Origin: an uncultured Clostridia bacterium
GTDB lineage: Bacteria; Bacillota; Clostridia; Christensenellales; CAG-314
Assembly: GCA_947628135.1 (NCBI GenBank)
Contig: CANQYT010000002.1
Span: 62,001 to 126,000 of the forward strand
DNA: 64,000 bases
Direction of reading: 5' to 3'
Both the position numbers and the translations under genes were made by a program. The notes below the pieces were generated by a model. That model did not search any database, was not told the DNA's origin, and saw only the letters and a list, made by a program, of their open reading frames with translations. Below, piece after piece: positions 7,586 to 16,384 of this stretch. How positions within the stretch are numbered: position 1 is the first letter of the stretch; each line of letters begins with the position of its first letter.

Positions 7586-9442
7586 ATGAAAAAGAAAATT
7601 TTGGCAATTGTACTGTTCGGTATATTTGCGCTCAGTCTTATCGGTCTGGTAGCGTGCGTCGAAACAGACGACGGCAAACTGACAGTAACGTTTTACGACG
7701 CAACCGGCACAACCAACGTAAGCGAAATGCCGATAATAAAAACGGAAAAAGTTGCGTCGGGCGAAAAGGTCACGCGTCCCGCGCCGCCCGCAAAGGAAGG
7801 CGGTTACACCTTTGTGGATTGGTTTGCAGTGCCTTCAAAGGCTCACCGTTTCGATTTCGACGCGGCGATCACCGCGGACACGGCTGTTTACGCGGGATTC
7901 AGCAAGACGCAAACGGACACGCGCGATTTCTACATCGTAGGCAGCGGCACAAGCGAATTGCTGTTCGGTACGGATTGGGGCAAGGTGATAACCGACGCTC
8001 ACAAACTTACCAAAGCGGCGGACAAAAACGAGTACAGCATAACGCTGGATCTGATGGAAGGGGATCAATTCCAATTCGCCATTGACGGCGCTTGGCACAA
8101 CCAACGCGGTTTCGGCTATCTTACGGAGACCAAACTTGCAGACGGTACGGAAGTGTTCGACAGCAATGCAAGCCCCTACACCGACGCGGCGAAAAAAGCC
8201 AACATCGAAGTGGTGAAATCCGGCAACTACACGTTGACCCTCACGACTTATCCCGCCGACGACTACTACGACACGCAAAACGCCTACTACACCGAGGAGT
8301 CCAAAGAGAGTTACAACCTCGGCACATACGACACGATCACTTGGGTGCGCAACGGGGACGTGCAAAACAGCGCGGTAACCATCACCGACTTCTACATCAA
8401 GGGCGCGTCGATAACTTCTTGGGGCGATTTGTGCACCCCATCTACGCAAATGGCGCGCAACGGTAGCGAATACACCCTCACAGTGTGGCTCAAACAGGAC
8501 GATCAATTTATGTTTACTTCCCGCGTCACCAAAATTGAAAACGGCGAATCCACCGTATCTGTCGGAAGCGAATATATCAAATCCAACGCGCTGGACGCGG
8601 CGAGCCAAGCCGTGGTGGGCGGCTATTCGGAGACGGGCGGCAATATGACCGCACTCAAGAGCGGCGAATACACCTTCTCCTACAACAGCACAAGCAAAGT
8701 TTTGAGCGTTACCTTCGAAGAAAAGCCTGCAACTGCGTACGATTACTACCTTGACGGCGACATCGGCGCAGGAGGCACGTGGAATGCTTTCGTTACGTCG
8801 CCCGCCGATTACAAACTCACCGAAACGGAATCGGGCAGCGGTGTATACAAGATCACCAAGCAACTTGCTGCAAATCAGCAGATACAGATCCGCGCGTGCG
8901 TTGCGGGAGAAGTTCCCACAACCTCCAATACGGCAAACAATCTGTACCAATTCAACTATCTCAACGGCGCGGGCGACAACTTCGAGGCGATGAGCGCCGA
9001 CAACAACAATATCAAGGTCAAAGTTGCCGGCAACTACGACATCAGTATCGACGGTTACTCCAAGATAATAACCATTGTTCCCCACATCGAGGGCAACGAC
9101 ACTTTGGATATCTACATCAAAGGTGAAGGAATAAACAATTGGTCGCACAACTTTGAGTCGCAATGGAAGTTTACTCTTTCCGAGGACGAAACTTCTTACG
9201 AGTTTATTCTCACGGTACAGGCGGATACTACCGTTACGTTCGGGTTGGAAAGACACACCAAAGGCGAGACCAGCGGTTACGGCGATTACTTTGGAGCAAG
9301 CGCTATGGGAACAAGCGGCGACGCCAACAGCAAGTTTACGCCCGATTCGGGTACAAACTTCAAGTGTTCCGAGGCGGGAACGTACAAGATCGTATACAAT
9401 ATTCAAACGGAAAAAGTGGATTTCTATGCGGTAGAAGCCTGA
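7586..9442 (+). CDS. surface lipoprotein with InlB-type repeat and four starch-binding-like domains
   Basis: A 618-residue predicted lipoprotein, lipobox LVAC (C24). Residues about 32-110 are an InlB B-repeat/Listeria-Bacteroides-like module (VTFYDATGTT ... TAVYAGF). Four related beta-domains follow, each opening with a D-[FIY]-Y-[IL]-x-G motif (near residues 113, 270, 387 and 512) and ending with an aromatic-rich strand, in the manner of SusE/SusF-like or CBM-type glycan-binding modules. It precedes the maltodextrin genes and ends at a bidirectional terminator shared with the convergent LacI gene. Binding of starch or glycogen at the cell surface is inferred from the domains and context. GAGGAGG gives a strong SD. 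Confidence 0.7.
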   Translation: MKKKILAIVLFGIFALSLIGLVACVETDDGKLTVTFYDATGTTNVSEMPIIKTEKVASGEKVTRPAPPAKEGGYTFVDWFAVPSKAHRFDFDAAITADTAVYAGFSKTQTDTRDFYIVGSGTSELLFGTDWGKVITDAHKLTKAADKNEYSITLDLMEGDQFQFAIDGAWHNQRGFGYLTETKLADGTEVFDSNASPYTDAAKKANIEVVKSGNYTLTLTTYPADDYYDTQNAYYTEESKESYNLGTYDTITWVRNGDVQNSAVTITDFYIKGASITSWGDLCTPSTQMARNGSEYTLTVWLKQDDQFMFTSRVTKIENGESTVSVGSEYIKSNALDAASQAVVGGYSETGGNMTALKSGEYTFSYNSTSKVLSVTFEEKPATAYDYYLDGDIGAGGTWNAFVTSPADYKLTETESGSGVYKITKQLAANQQIQIRACVAGEVPTTSNTANNLYQFNYLNGAGDNFEAMSADNNNIKVKVAGNYDISIDGYSKIITIVPHIEGNDTLDIYIKGEGINNWSHNFESQWKFTLSEDETSYEFILTVQADTTVTFGLERHTKGETSGYGDYFGASAMGTSGDANSKFTPDSGTNFKCSEAGTYKIVYNIQTEKVDFYAVEA

Positions 9443-9456
9443 CAAGTGCAAAAAAA

Positions 9457-9492
9457 GGACACCGCCGCAGTGAGGCGGCGGTGTCCGATTTT
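9457..9492. terminator. bidirectional terminator
   Basis: GGACACCGCCGC (9457-9468) pairs with GCGGCGGTGTCC (9475-9486). A T-run follows on the plus strand and an A-run precedes it, so it serves both the lipoprotein gene and the convergent LacI gene. Confidence 0.9.
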
Positions 9493-9499
9493 TTGTGAA

Positions 9500-10327
9500 T
9501 CAAAGTTTTACAAAGTGTTCTTCGTCGGCTACGTTGAGACGGTTCAAGGCTTTGTTGATACATTCCATAGTCAAAGACGGACGTTTTTCGGCATTGGCGG
9601 TGTAGAAGAAAATTTCAAAGTCTTTGTTTTCGAACAGTTCCAACAGCGACGGTTGAGAAAGAACGATACGTTTGCATTGCACTTTGTCCGCGTCCGACGC
9701 TTTGGACAAAAACGCCACGTTGGCAAACGTGTCGGAAATTACCCGTTTGGTTTGCGCGTTGCTCGGTTCGATACAAACGTAGCAAAAGTCCTCGCCGAAA
9801 CGCGTGCGCGCGGCGCTCAGCATATTGTCGAAGTCCACGGTTATCTGAAAGAACACGGGGTCGTTTACGAGACTGTCCACGGCTATCACAGGGATAAAGT
9901 TTTCGCCGGCGAGATCGTGAAATTCCTCGTTGGGCATATCGAAGCAAATGCAGGCTGTGGCAGCCAATTTCGCCGCCCGTTTGTCGAGGGAGTAGTTGAG
10001 TTGCATATTCTTTTTTTCGCAAAGCGGATCGAGAGTATGCATAAAGTTCAAAATTTCCCTCTCCGTCAGTGACGACGCGGAGGCGGAGGAGCGGATAACA
10101 ACCGTTTGCGGTTGTTCGGAGTTAAGTCCCACAGCGTAGGGATTGGGCGAGTAATTCAAAAAGTTTATCGCCTGGTAAACCTTTTTCTTGGTCGCCTCCG
10201 AAATGTGTTGATCCTCTCTGCCGTTTACGACGTAGGAAACGGTCGCTACCGAAACTCCCGCGAGTTTTGCAACGTCGCGATTGGTAGCCTTTTTAGGTTT
10301 GAGTGGTTCGTTTCTATCATCAGTCAT
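9500..10327 (-). CDS. LacI-family transcriptional regulator, short form
   Basis: A 275-residue DNA-binding regulator. The N-terminal helix-turn-helix (about residues 14-36, RDVAKLAGVSVATVSYVVNG) and following hinge with LNYSPNPYAVGL are typical of LacI/GalR proteins. The effector domain is about 60 residues shorter than usual for the family. The frame stays open far upstream, antisense to the GH13 gene, but the HTH and ATG at 10327 fix the true start; the SD is weak (AGG). Divergent from the GH13/maltodextrin genes, so it probably controls them in response to a malto-oligosaccharide. Confidence 0.85.
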   Translation of the reverse strand: MTDDRNEPLKPKKATNRDVAKLAGVSVATVSYVVNGREDQHISEATKKKVYQAINFLNYSPNPYAVGLNSEQPQTVVIRSSASASSLTEREILNFMHTLDPLCEKKNMQLNYSLDKRAAKLAATACICFDMPNEEFHDLAGENFIPVIAVDSLVNDPVFFQITVDFDNMLSAARTRFGEDFCYVCIEPSNAQTKRVISDTFANVAFLSKASDADKVQCKRIVLSQPSLLELFENKDFEIFFYTANAEKRPSLTMECINKALNRLNVADEEHFVKL

Positions 10328-10335
10328 ACCTAAAA

Positions 10336-10363
10336 ATATAACAGTTGTGTAAAAAAAAGTCAA
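10336..10363 (-). promoter_or_regulatory. promoter of LacI-family gene
   Basis: On the minus strand TTGACT (10358-10363) and TTATAT (10336-10341), 16-bp spacer. No equally good promoter is visible for the divergent GH13 gene in the same 54-bp interval. Confidence 0.5.
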
Positions 10364-10381
10364 TAGAAAAAGGAGACAACG

Positions 10382-12055
10382 GTGAATTATAAAGCAATCT
10401 TGCACGTTCAGGACAGTCAATATTGTTATGCTTTGGACGACAACACCGTCGAACTCAGATTGCGCGTTGACAAAGCGGACAAATTCGACTGCGTCAACGT
10501 CATCTACGGCAACAAATACGATTTCTATTTGAAACGGCAGACCGCTCCGCTCGAAGTCCGCTTCGGCGACGCCGATTACGATTGGTACTGCTGCACTCTT
10601 TCGCTGGGCGACGTACGATTTGTGTATGTTTTCGAATTGACGTACAACGGAAAAAAATACTATTTCTCCGAGGACGGGCTTACGGAAAATTACGATTTCT
10701 CCTTCGCCTATTACAATTCGTTTCAACTGCCGTATATCAACTCCGCCGACGTTATGCGCCCCGTTTCCTGGATGAACAGCGCAGTGTTTTACGAAATTTT
10801 CGTGGACAGATTTTTCCGCGGAGATCTCGTCAAAGAGGACAAATATATCAATCTCAAATGGGGCGACGTGCCCAATCCCAAAAGTTTTGCCGGCGGAGAT
10901 CTTGCGGGCATTGCGGAAAAATTGGACTACATACAAAGTTTGGGAGTAAACACGCTGTATTTGACGCCGATATTCAAGTCCGAATCCAATCACAAGTACG
11001 ACATATACGACTACTTTGACATCGACGCGCATTTCGGGGGCAAAAGCGCTTTCAAATTGCTTGCGGACAAAGCGCACGGTCGGGGTATGCGTATCGTGTT
11101 GGACGCGGTGTTCAATCATTGCAGTGAAAATACGGCGCAGTTTCGGGACGTCATCAAAAACGGCAAAAAGTCGCCCTATTTCGATTGGTTCATCATACGC
11201 GGAGAACGCGCCGTAAAGGGAAATTTCGAGTGTTTCGGGGTGTGCGATTATATGCCCAAGTGGAACACGTCCAACCCCAAGGTGCGCGACTATCTCATAG
11301 ACGTTGCGCTGTATTGGACGCGCGAGTTCGGCGTGGACGGTTGGCGGTTGGACGTTGCGGACGAAGTAAGTCACGATTTTTGGAGGCATTTCCGCGAGCG
11401 TATCAAGGCGGTAAAATCCGACTGCGTGATACTCGGAGAAAACTGGCACGACAGTTACCCGTTTTTGCGGGGCGAGTTTGACGGCGTGATGAATTACGCG
11501 CTTACCAAGGCGCTCACCGACTACTTCGTGGACGGCAAACTCAACGCCGTGCAGTTCGCCGAAAAACTGTCCTCTTTGTATATGCGCAACACAATTACGG
11601 CAAATTCGCAAGTACTCAATTTGTTGGACAGCCACGATACGCACAGGTTTTATACGCTTTGCGGCAAGAATATCGACAAACTGATGTGCGCCTTGTCGGT
11701 GGTGTTTTTGCATACGGGCGCGCCCTGCGTGTACTACGGGACGGAAATTCCGCTTGAAGGGGGCTACGACCCCGATTGCCGCAGAACAATGGATTGGAGC
11801 AAAAAGGGACGGCTGACGGACTTCATCGCAACGCTTTCGTCTTTGCGCGAAAGGGAAGAGGTGCAAAAGGGCACAGTGTCTTTCGGCAATTGCGGCGAGT
11901 TGTTTGTTTTGGAACGTAAATACGCGCACACTTTGCGCCTTTCCGTCAACGCCTCCGACTCTCCTGTCCAATTTGAACCGCGCGGAAAAGCGCTTGTTTC
12001 TCACGGTTTGCGTGACGGTCGGTTGACAACGGGATTTGTTGTAGAAGTTTACTGA
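10382..12055 (+). CDS. GH13 alpha-glucanase, neopullulanase/cyclomaltodextrinase-like
   Basis: A 557-residue cytoplasmic glycoside hydrolase (no signal peptide) expected to cleave imported maltodextrins or cyclodextrins. An N-terminal CBM34-like beta-domain (about 1-125) precedes the GH13 barrel. Conserved regions are clear: DAVFNH, GWRLDVADE with nucleophile D324, ILGENWHD with acid/base E353, and LLDSHD with transition-state stabiliser D419. Start is GTG, with AAAGGAGA just upstream. It heads the cluster with the solute-binding protein and permeases and is divergent from the LacI gene. Exact specificity within GH13 cannot be read from sequence alone. Confidence 0.88.
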   Translation: MNYKAILHVQDSQYCYALDDNTVELRLRVDKADKFDCVNVIYGNKYDFYLKRQTAPLEVRFGDADYDWYCCTLSLGDVRFVYVFELTYNGKKYYFSEDGLTENYDFSFAYYNSFQLPYINSADVMRPVSWMNSAVFYEIFVDRFFRGDLVKEDKYINLKWGDVPNPKSFAGGDLAGIAEKLDYIQSLGVNTLYLTPIFKSESNHKYDIYDYFDIDAHFGGKSAFKLLADKAHGRGMRIVLDAVFNHCSENTAQFRDVIKNGKKSPYFDWFIIRGERAVKGNFECFGVCDYMPKWNTSNPKVRDYLIDVALYWTREFGVDGWRLDVADEVSHDFWRHFRERIKAVKSDCVILGENWHDSYPFLRGEFDGVMNYALTKALTDYFVDGKLNAVQFAEKLSSLYMRNTITANSQVLNLLDSHDTHRFYTLCGKNIDKLMCALSVVFLHTGAPCVYYGTEIPLEGGYDPDCRRTMDWSKKGRLTDFIATLSSLREREEVQKGTVSFGNCGELFVLERKYAHTLRLSVNASDSPVQFEPRGKALVSHGLRDGRLTTGFVVEVY

Positions 12056-12105
12056 AAAACGTCTGCCGATACGGTATACGTAAAATCTGAAAGGAAGGTT
12101 GGTAT

Positions 12106-13545
12106 ATGAAAAAGACGATTCCCGCCATTGCGGTACATATTGCGGCGATCATCGTGTTGATATGTTGTATCGGATTGTTGGGCGGAAACGGCAACACGGA
12201 AGGCAGAGAAAAGTTTACGGGCGAATTGGAGCGCAACGTCACTTTGCGTATTCTGGAAAACGACACCGCCATCAAACAGGGCTATATGAGCGAATTGCTC
12301 ACGGCTTTCAACGCCAAATACGCCGATTACGGCATAGTGGCGGTGGACGCAAATATGGACCAGTACACGGATCTCGCCAATGACGGTCCTTACGGTTACG
12401 GACCGGACGTGCTTTATCAGGCAAACGACGCATTGATGAAGTACGTTGACAACAGGCACATTATGCCTTTGCCCGTCGAACGGTTGGATTGCTACTCGAC
12501 AACGGGCGACAAATCTTGGCAGGCGTACACGCGCGAGGCGGACGGGGAGAGTTACGTGTTCGGCGTACCCGTCAACATTCAAGGACCTCTCCTTTACTAC
12601 CGAAAGGATCTTCTGCCCGACAATTGGCAGACCGAATGGGACGACGACGGCGACGGCGTGTGCGACATCGTGCAGTATTGGACGGATATGTACCGCTTCT
12701 CCAAACAACTCAAAGCGAGCGATGAAGTTACAAGCGACGGCGCAAAACGGTACGGCTATATGCGCTCGTTTTTAGAGCCCTATTTTTCCGTGGGATATTT
12801 GTACAGTTACGGCGGATACACTTTCGGCAGCAACAACACCGACGCGCGCGACATAGGTCACAGCAAGGGCGAAGCGGAAAAAGGCGGTTGGGTGGTGCGG
12901 CAATTGGCGTCCGTTATGGACGAGCGTTGCATTGACGACTCGGTAACGGTAACAGCCTATTCCGCATTGGCTACGGGCGAGTATTTCGCCACCGTCACCA
13001 CGCCGGACGTTTACACGCTGTTTGTTACCGAGATGAAGTTGCGGGGCTATTCGGACGAATATATAGCGGAAAATCTCGTTACCGCAAATATGCCGATGCT
13101 TCCCGTAAGCGGCGACTTGGAGGACGAAAGTCAGGGCTTTGTCCCCTCCAAAATGATGGGCGGAATACAGGGCTATGCTATCAGTTCCTACACGAAAAGT
13201 CCCAATGCGGCGTTGGCTTTCGTGGATTTTGCGACGAGTTACGAAATGATTTCCCGCCGCAACGAGTTGTTGGGTATAGTGCCCGCGCGCAACGACGTTG
13301 CCAACACGGTGGGCGGACTTTCACAAATCATCAACCTCAATTTGTCCGAAGGCAACATCGTCGTTATGCCGTCGATAAGCGAAGTGGCGCAGATATGGAC
13401 GCCGTTGCAAACTTTCTTTCAAGATCTGGCAAAAGACCCCTTCCGACCGAGCGCCGAATTTAAGTACGACACAAAAGAGAAGATAAAACAAAAACTCGTG
13501 GATGTGGACGGGCAAATTTACAGCGCAATTTTCACTTTGGCGTGA
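12106..13545 (+). CDS. ABC transporter maltodextrin/maltose-binding protein
   Basis: A 479-residue extracellular solute-binding protein of the MalE-like family 1. The N-terminal hydrophobic segment (about 7-25) ends in LICC, a weak lipobox with Cys at -1 (C20/C21), so it may be lipid-anchored or simply membrane-tethered. An insert at residues 179-188 (DDDGDGVCDI) resembles an EF-hand-like calcium loop, uncommon in MalE. The middle carries FGVPVNIQGPLLYYRKDLLP, the typical hinge-side signature. AAGGAAGG precedes the start. Followed directly by two permease genes. Confidence 0.85.
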   Translation: MKKTIPAIAVHIAAIIVLICCIGLLGGNGNTEGREKFTGELERNVTLRILENDTAIKQGYMSELLTAFNAKYADYGIVAVDANMDQYTDLANDGPYGYGPDVLYQANDALMKYVDNRHIMPLPVERLDCYSTTGDKSWQAYTREADGESYVFGVPVNIQGPLLYYRKDLLPDNWQTEWDDDGDGVCDIVQYWTDMYRFSKQLKASDEVTSDGAKRYGYMRSFLEPYFSVGYLYSYGGYTFGSNNTDARDIGHSKGEAEKGGWVVRQLASVMDERCIDDSVTVTAYSALATGEYFATVTTPDVYTLFVTEMKLRGYSDEYIAENLVTANMPMLPVSGDLEDESQGFVPSKMMGGIQGYAISSYTKSPNAALAFVDFATSYEMISRRNELLGIVPARNDVANTVGGLSQIINLNLSEGNIVVMPSISEVAQIWTPLQTFFQDLAKDPFRPSAEFKYDTKEKIKQKLVDVDGQIYSAIFTLA

Positions 13546-13554
13546 GAGGGAATT

Positions 13555-14973
13555 ATGACAGCAAAACTCAAACAATTTTTCGTAAAAACGGGCATATCCG
13601 TAAAAAACTTTTTCCTCGGCATCGGAAACGGTTTCAAAACCTTGCCTCAACGGCTCAAAGCGCGTTGGAACGCCTTTGTTTCCTTCCTCAAAAACGCCGA
13701 CGGCAATGTGGTAGCCTCTTGCCTATTGATGGGGTTGGGACAACTGTTTTACGGTCAGTGGGCAAAAGGTTTGATTTTTCTCGCCGTTCAGGCTGTATTT
13801 GTGTTGTTTTTCGTATTTATCGGAGCAAAAGGATTGGTCGGCTTGTTCACGTTGGGTACGGTGGAGAGCAACGCGTGGTACGGCGTGGAGGGGGACAACT
13901 CTGTAATAATGCTTTTGTTGGGCATTTTGTCCGTAATTGCTTTGATATTGTACGCGGTAGTGTACGTTGCCAACGTCAAAGACGCGTACAAAACGCAATG
14001 CGCCTACGACAGTCTCAAAACTCCGCCCACGTTCCGCAAGGAATTGTCCTCTTTGTTGGACAGAAATTTTTACAAAGTGGCATTGGCGTTGCCGATATTG
14101 GGCGTGTGCGTGTTTTGCGTACTGCCGATAGTATTTATGATATTGATAGCCTTTACCAACTACGGCGGAACGACCGTCCCGCCCAAACTCGTTGATTGGG
14201 TGGGGTTGGAAAACTTCGGCAAAATACTTACCCTGTCCGACTTTGCGCCCACGTTTTTCAAGATTTTCGGTTGGAACATCTTGTGGGCGGTGCTGTCGAC
14301 GTTTATCAACTATTTCGCCGGTTTGGGTTTGGCGTTGCTGCTTAATCGCAAATGCGTAAAGGGCAAAGTGTTTTGGAGACTGTTTCCGATTCTTGCCTAT
14401 GCCGTGCCCGGGTTTATCACGCTGTTGGGATTTAAGTTTATGTTTTCCTACGGCGGACCGATAAACTATTACATCACGCAGGCGGGCGGCAGCGCGATAG
14501 GATTTTTGGATATAGACGCCAAGTGGTCCAGCAGGCTCATCGGTTTGGCGGTAAACGCTTGGCTGTGCATACCCAGCAGTATGTTGCTTGCAACGGGCAT
14601 ACTTTCCAACGTCAACGGCGATCTGTATGAGGCGGCGCGCGTGGACGGCGCAGGTCCGTGGAAACAGTTTACAAAGATAACGCTGCCCTATGTGTTGTTT
14701 GCGACGATGCCCGTGCTTATATCGCAGTTTATCGCCAATTTCAACAACTTCGGAATTTTCTACTTCTTGCGCGGCGGTCTGTATATCGACGGTTACTTCT
14801 TGGCAAGCGACACCGACCTGCTGATAAATTGGCTGTACAATATGTCCATAGACAACAACTACTATTCTATCGGCGCGGCGATCTCCATTGTGATATTCGT
14901 CGTAACCTCCGTCATTTCTCTTGCCGTCTATGTGATGAGCCCGTCGTACAAACAGGAGGATACTTATCAATGA
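13555..14973 (+). CDS. malF: ABC transporter permease, MalF-like
   Basis: A 472-residue inner-membrane permease. A hydrophobic N-terminal extension (about residues 55-140) precedes the standard six-helix permease core, as in MalF. The ATPase-contacting EAA loop reads EAARVDGAGPWKQFTKITLP near residue 360. It starts 9 bp after the binding-protein stop behind GAGAGGGA, and its stop overlaps the ATG of the next permease (ATGA at 14970-14973), indicating translational coupling. Confidence 0.87.
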   Translation: MTAKLKQFFVKTGISVKNFFLGIGNGFKTLPQRLKARWNAFVSFLKNADGNVVASCLLMGLGQLFYGQWAKGLIFLAVQAVFVLFFVFIGAKGLVGLFTLGTVESNAWYGVEGDNSVIMLLLGILSVIALILYAVVYVANVKDAYKTQCAYDSLKTPPTFRKELSSLLDRNFYKVALALPILGVCVFCVLPIVFMILIAFTNYGGTTVPPKLVDWVGLENFGKILTLSDFAPTFFKIFGWNILWAVLSTFINYFAGLGLALLLNRKCVKGKVFWRLFPILAYAVPGFITLLGFKFMFSYGGPINYYITQAGGSAIGFLDIDAKWSSRLIGLAVNAWLCIPSSMLLATGILSNVNGDLYEAARVDGAGPWKQFTKITLPYVLFATMPVLISQFIANFNNFGIFYFLRGGLYIDGYFLASDTDLLINWLYNMSIDNNYYSIGAAISIVIFVVTSVISLAVYVMSPSYKQEDTYQ

Positions 14974-15812
14974 AAAAACTTGTCAAACATCCTCGTCGCC
15001 TTTTCGGAGTGGCGATCACCTATCTCATTTTGCTGTTGGTGGCGTTTGTATTTCTCTTTCCGATACTGTGGTTGGTGTTGGCGTCCTTTTCCAAGAGCGG
15101 CTCTCTCTATTCTTTCAGAGGCTTTTTCCCCACGGAGTACAGCTTCGACACGTTTGTCAAACTGTTCACCGATACGGAAATGTACAACTATCCGCGGTGG
15201 TTTGCAAACACGCTGTTTATTGCCGTGATGAGCAGCCTCATCGGGACGTTTTTGACCATACTCACCGCCTACTGTATGTCGCGGTTTCGCTTCAAAAGCC
15301 GCAAAGCACTGATGAAAACGACGCTTCTGCTGGGTATGTTCCCGTCCTTTATGACGATGACCGCGGTGTATTTGTTGTGTACGCAGTTCGGGTTGGTAAA
15401 TCAGCATTGGGGGCTGATTTTGATATATTCCGCAGGCGCGCCTATGGGGTATCTCACGCAAAAGGGATTTTTCGACACGGTGTCCGTGTCTGTGGACGAG
15501 GCGGCGCGTATCGACGGAGCAAACAATTTTCAGATATTCGTCAAGATAACTTTGCCTCTCGCCAAACCGATGATAGTGTACACGTTGCTGTCCTCCTTCG
15601 TGTGGCCGTGGAGCGACTTCATTCTGCCCAAACTGTTGCTCAAAAAGAAAGAACTTTGGACGGTTGCGGTGGGGTTGATGTCGTTGGACGACACCGAGTT
15701 TTCACGCTATGCCGCAGGTTCTGTGTTTATAGCGATACCTATCGTGATTTTCTATTTTGCACTGTCCCGTTTCCTCATCAGCGGACTGTCCGCAGGTGCG
15801 GTAAAACAGTGA
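14970..15812 (+). CDS. malG: ABC transporter permease, MalG-like
   Basis: A 280-residue six-helix permease, normal length for MalG. The EAA loop is DEAARIDGANNFQIFVKITLP at about residues 174-194. The open frame extends upstream into malF, but AGGAGGA at 14954-14960 and the ATGA overlap define the start at 14970. No ATP-binding subunit follows; a strong terminator closes the operon, so a shared MsmX/MalK-type ATPase elsewhere in the genome is expected. Confidence 0.88.
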   Translation: MKKLVKHPRRLFGVAITYLILLLVAFVFLFPILWLVLASFSKSGSLYSFRGFFPTEYSFDTFVKLFTDTEMYNYPRWFANTLFIAVMSSLIGTFLTILTAYCMSRFRFKSRKALMKTTLLLGMFPSFMTMTAVYLLCTQFGLVNQHWGLILIYSAGAPMGYLTQKGFFDTVSVSVDEAARIDGANNFQIFVKITLPLAKPMIVYTLLSSFVWPWSDFILPKLLLKKKELWTVAVGLMSLDDTEFSRYAAGSVFIAIPIVIFYFALSRFLISGLSAGAVKQ

Positions 15813-15825
15813 TAAATTTTCTCCT

Positions 15826-15860
15826 AAACAAACAGCCGCGCCTTGCGCGGCTGTTTGTTT
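15826..15860 (+). terminator. terminator of maltodextrin operon
   Basis: A perfect 15-bp stem: AAACAAACAGCCGCG (15826-15840) with its complement at 15846-15860, loop CCTTG. The 3' arm itself ends T-rich. Confidence 0.88.
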
Positions 15861-16309
15861 GCGGAAAATTCCACGCTCGTCGTGGGAGCGGTGTGTGTTT
15901 GCAGTTGAATAATAAACGCAAGAATAGAAACATAACCTCGAAACAGCCGTATAATTTGCGGACTAATTGAAAGACAAAAACAACGCAAATACCGAAAATT
16001 CGCTGATCTCAAATTCAGCGCCGAAATATAAACTTCCATACAGAAATTATTACGTCGATACTATCGATAAAAATACGCAGAAAATAATGTAATATTTTTT
16101 ACGGGACGCAGTAAACGGCGGTTGGGGACGGCGGTAGGTCTGCGTGGGTGAGTTGCGGGCGGAGATCACGGGCGCAAAAAAAAGTAGTTCCGCCGCTGTA
16201 TACTCGCGTTGCGCGGAAAAATTTATGCTGTCGAATCGGTGCAAAAAAGTCGATTTATGCGGAAAATTGCAGATGTTTGACCTAAAAAGAAAAAAAATGT
16301 ATAATTCTC
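15861..16309. other. intergenic stretch before CxxC lipoprotein
   Basis: About 450 bases without a supported gene; AT-rich in the middle, with only short frames lacking SD sites. Confidence 0.5.
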
Positions 16310-16338
16310 TTGATTTATACTTTTCAACGACGTATAAT
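16310..16338 (+). promoter_or_regulatory. promoter of CxxC lipoprotein gene
   Basis: TTGATT at 16310-16315, consensus TATAAT at 16333-16338, 17-bp spacer. Confidence 0.75.
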
Positions 16339-16384
16339 TTAAATAGTTTCCTACAATTTACATATAAAAAATTCTGAGGGATTT

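Noticed and set aside
7835..9451. Long minus-strand open frame opposite the starch-binding lipoprotein
   Set aside because: No start signal or recognisable family; such shadows are common opposite the codon usage of this genome.
9500..12004. An 834-codon minus-strand frame that looks like a LacI protein with a large extra N-terminal domain
   Set aside because: The part beyond 10327 is antisense to the well-supported GH13 gene; the HTH with its own ATG marks the real start.
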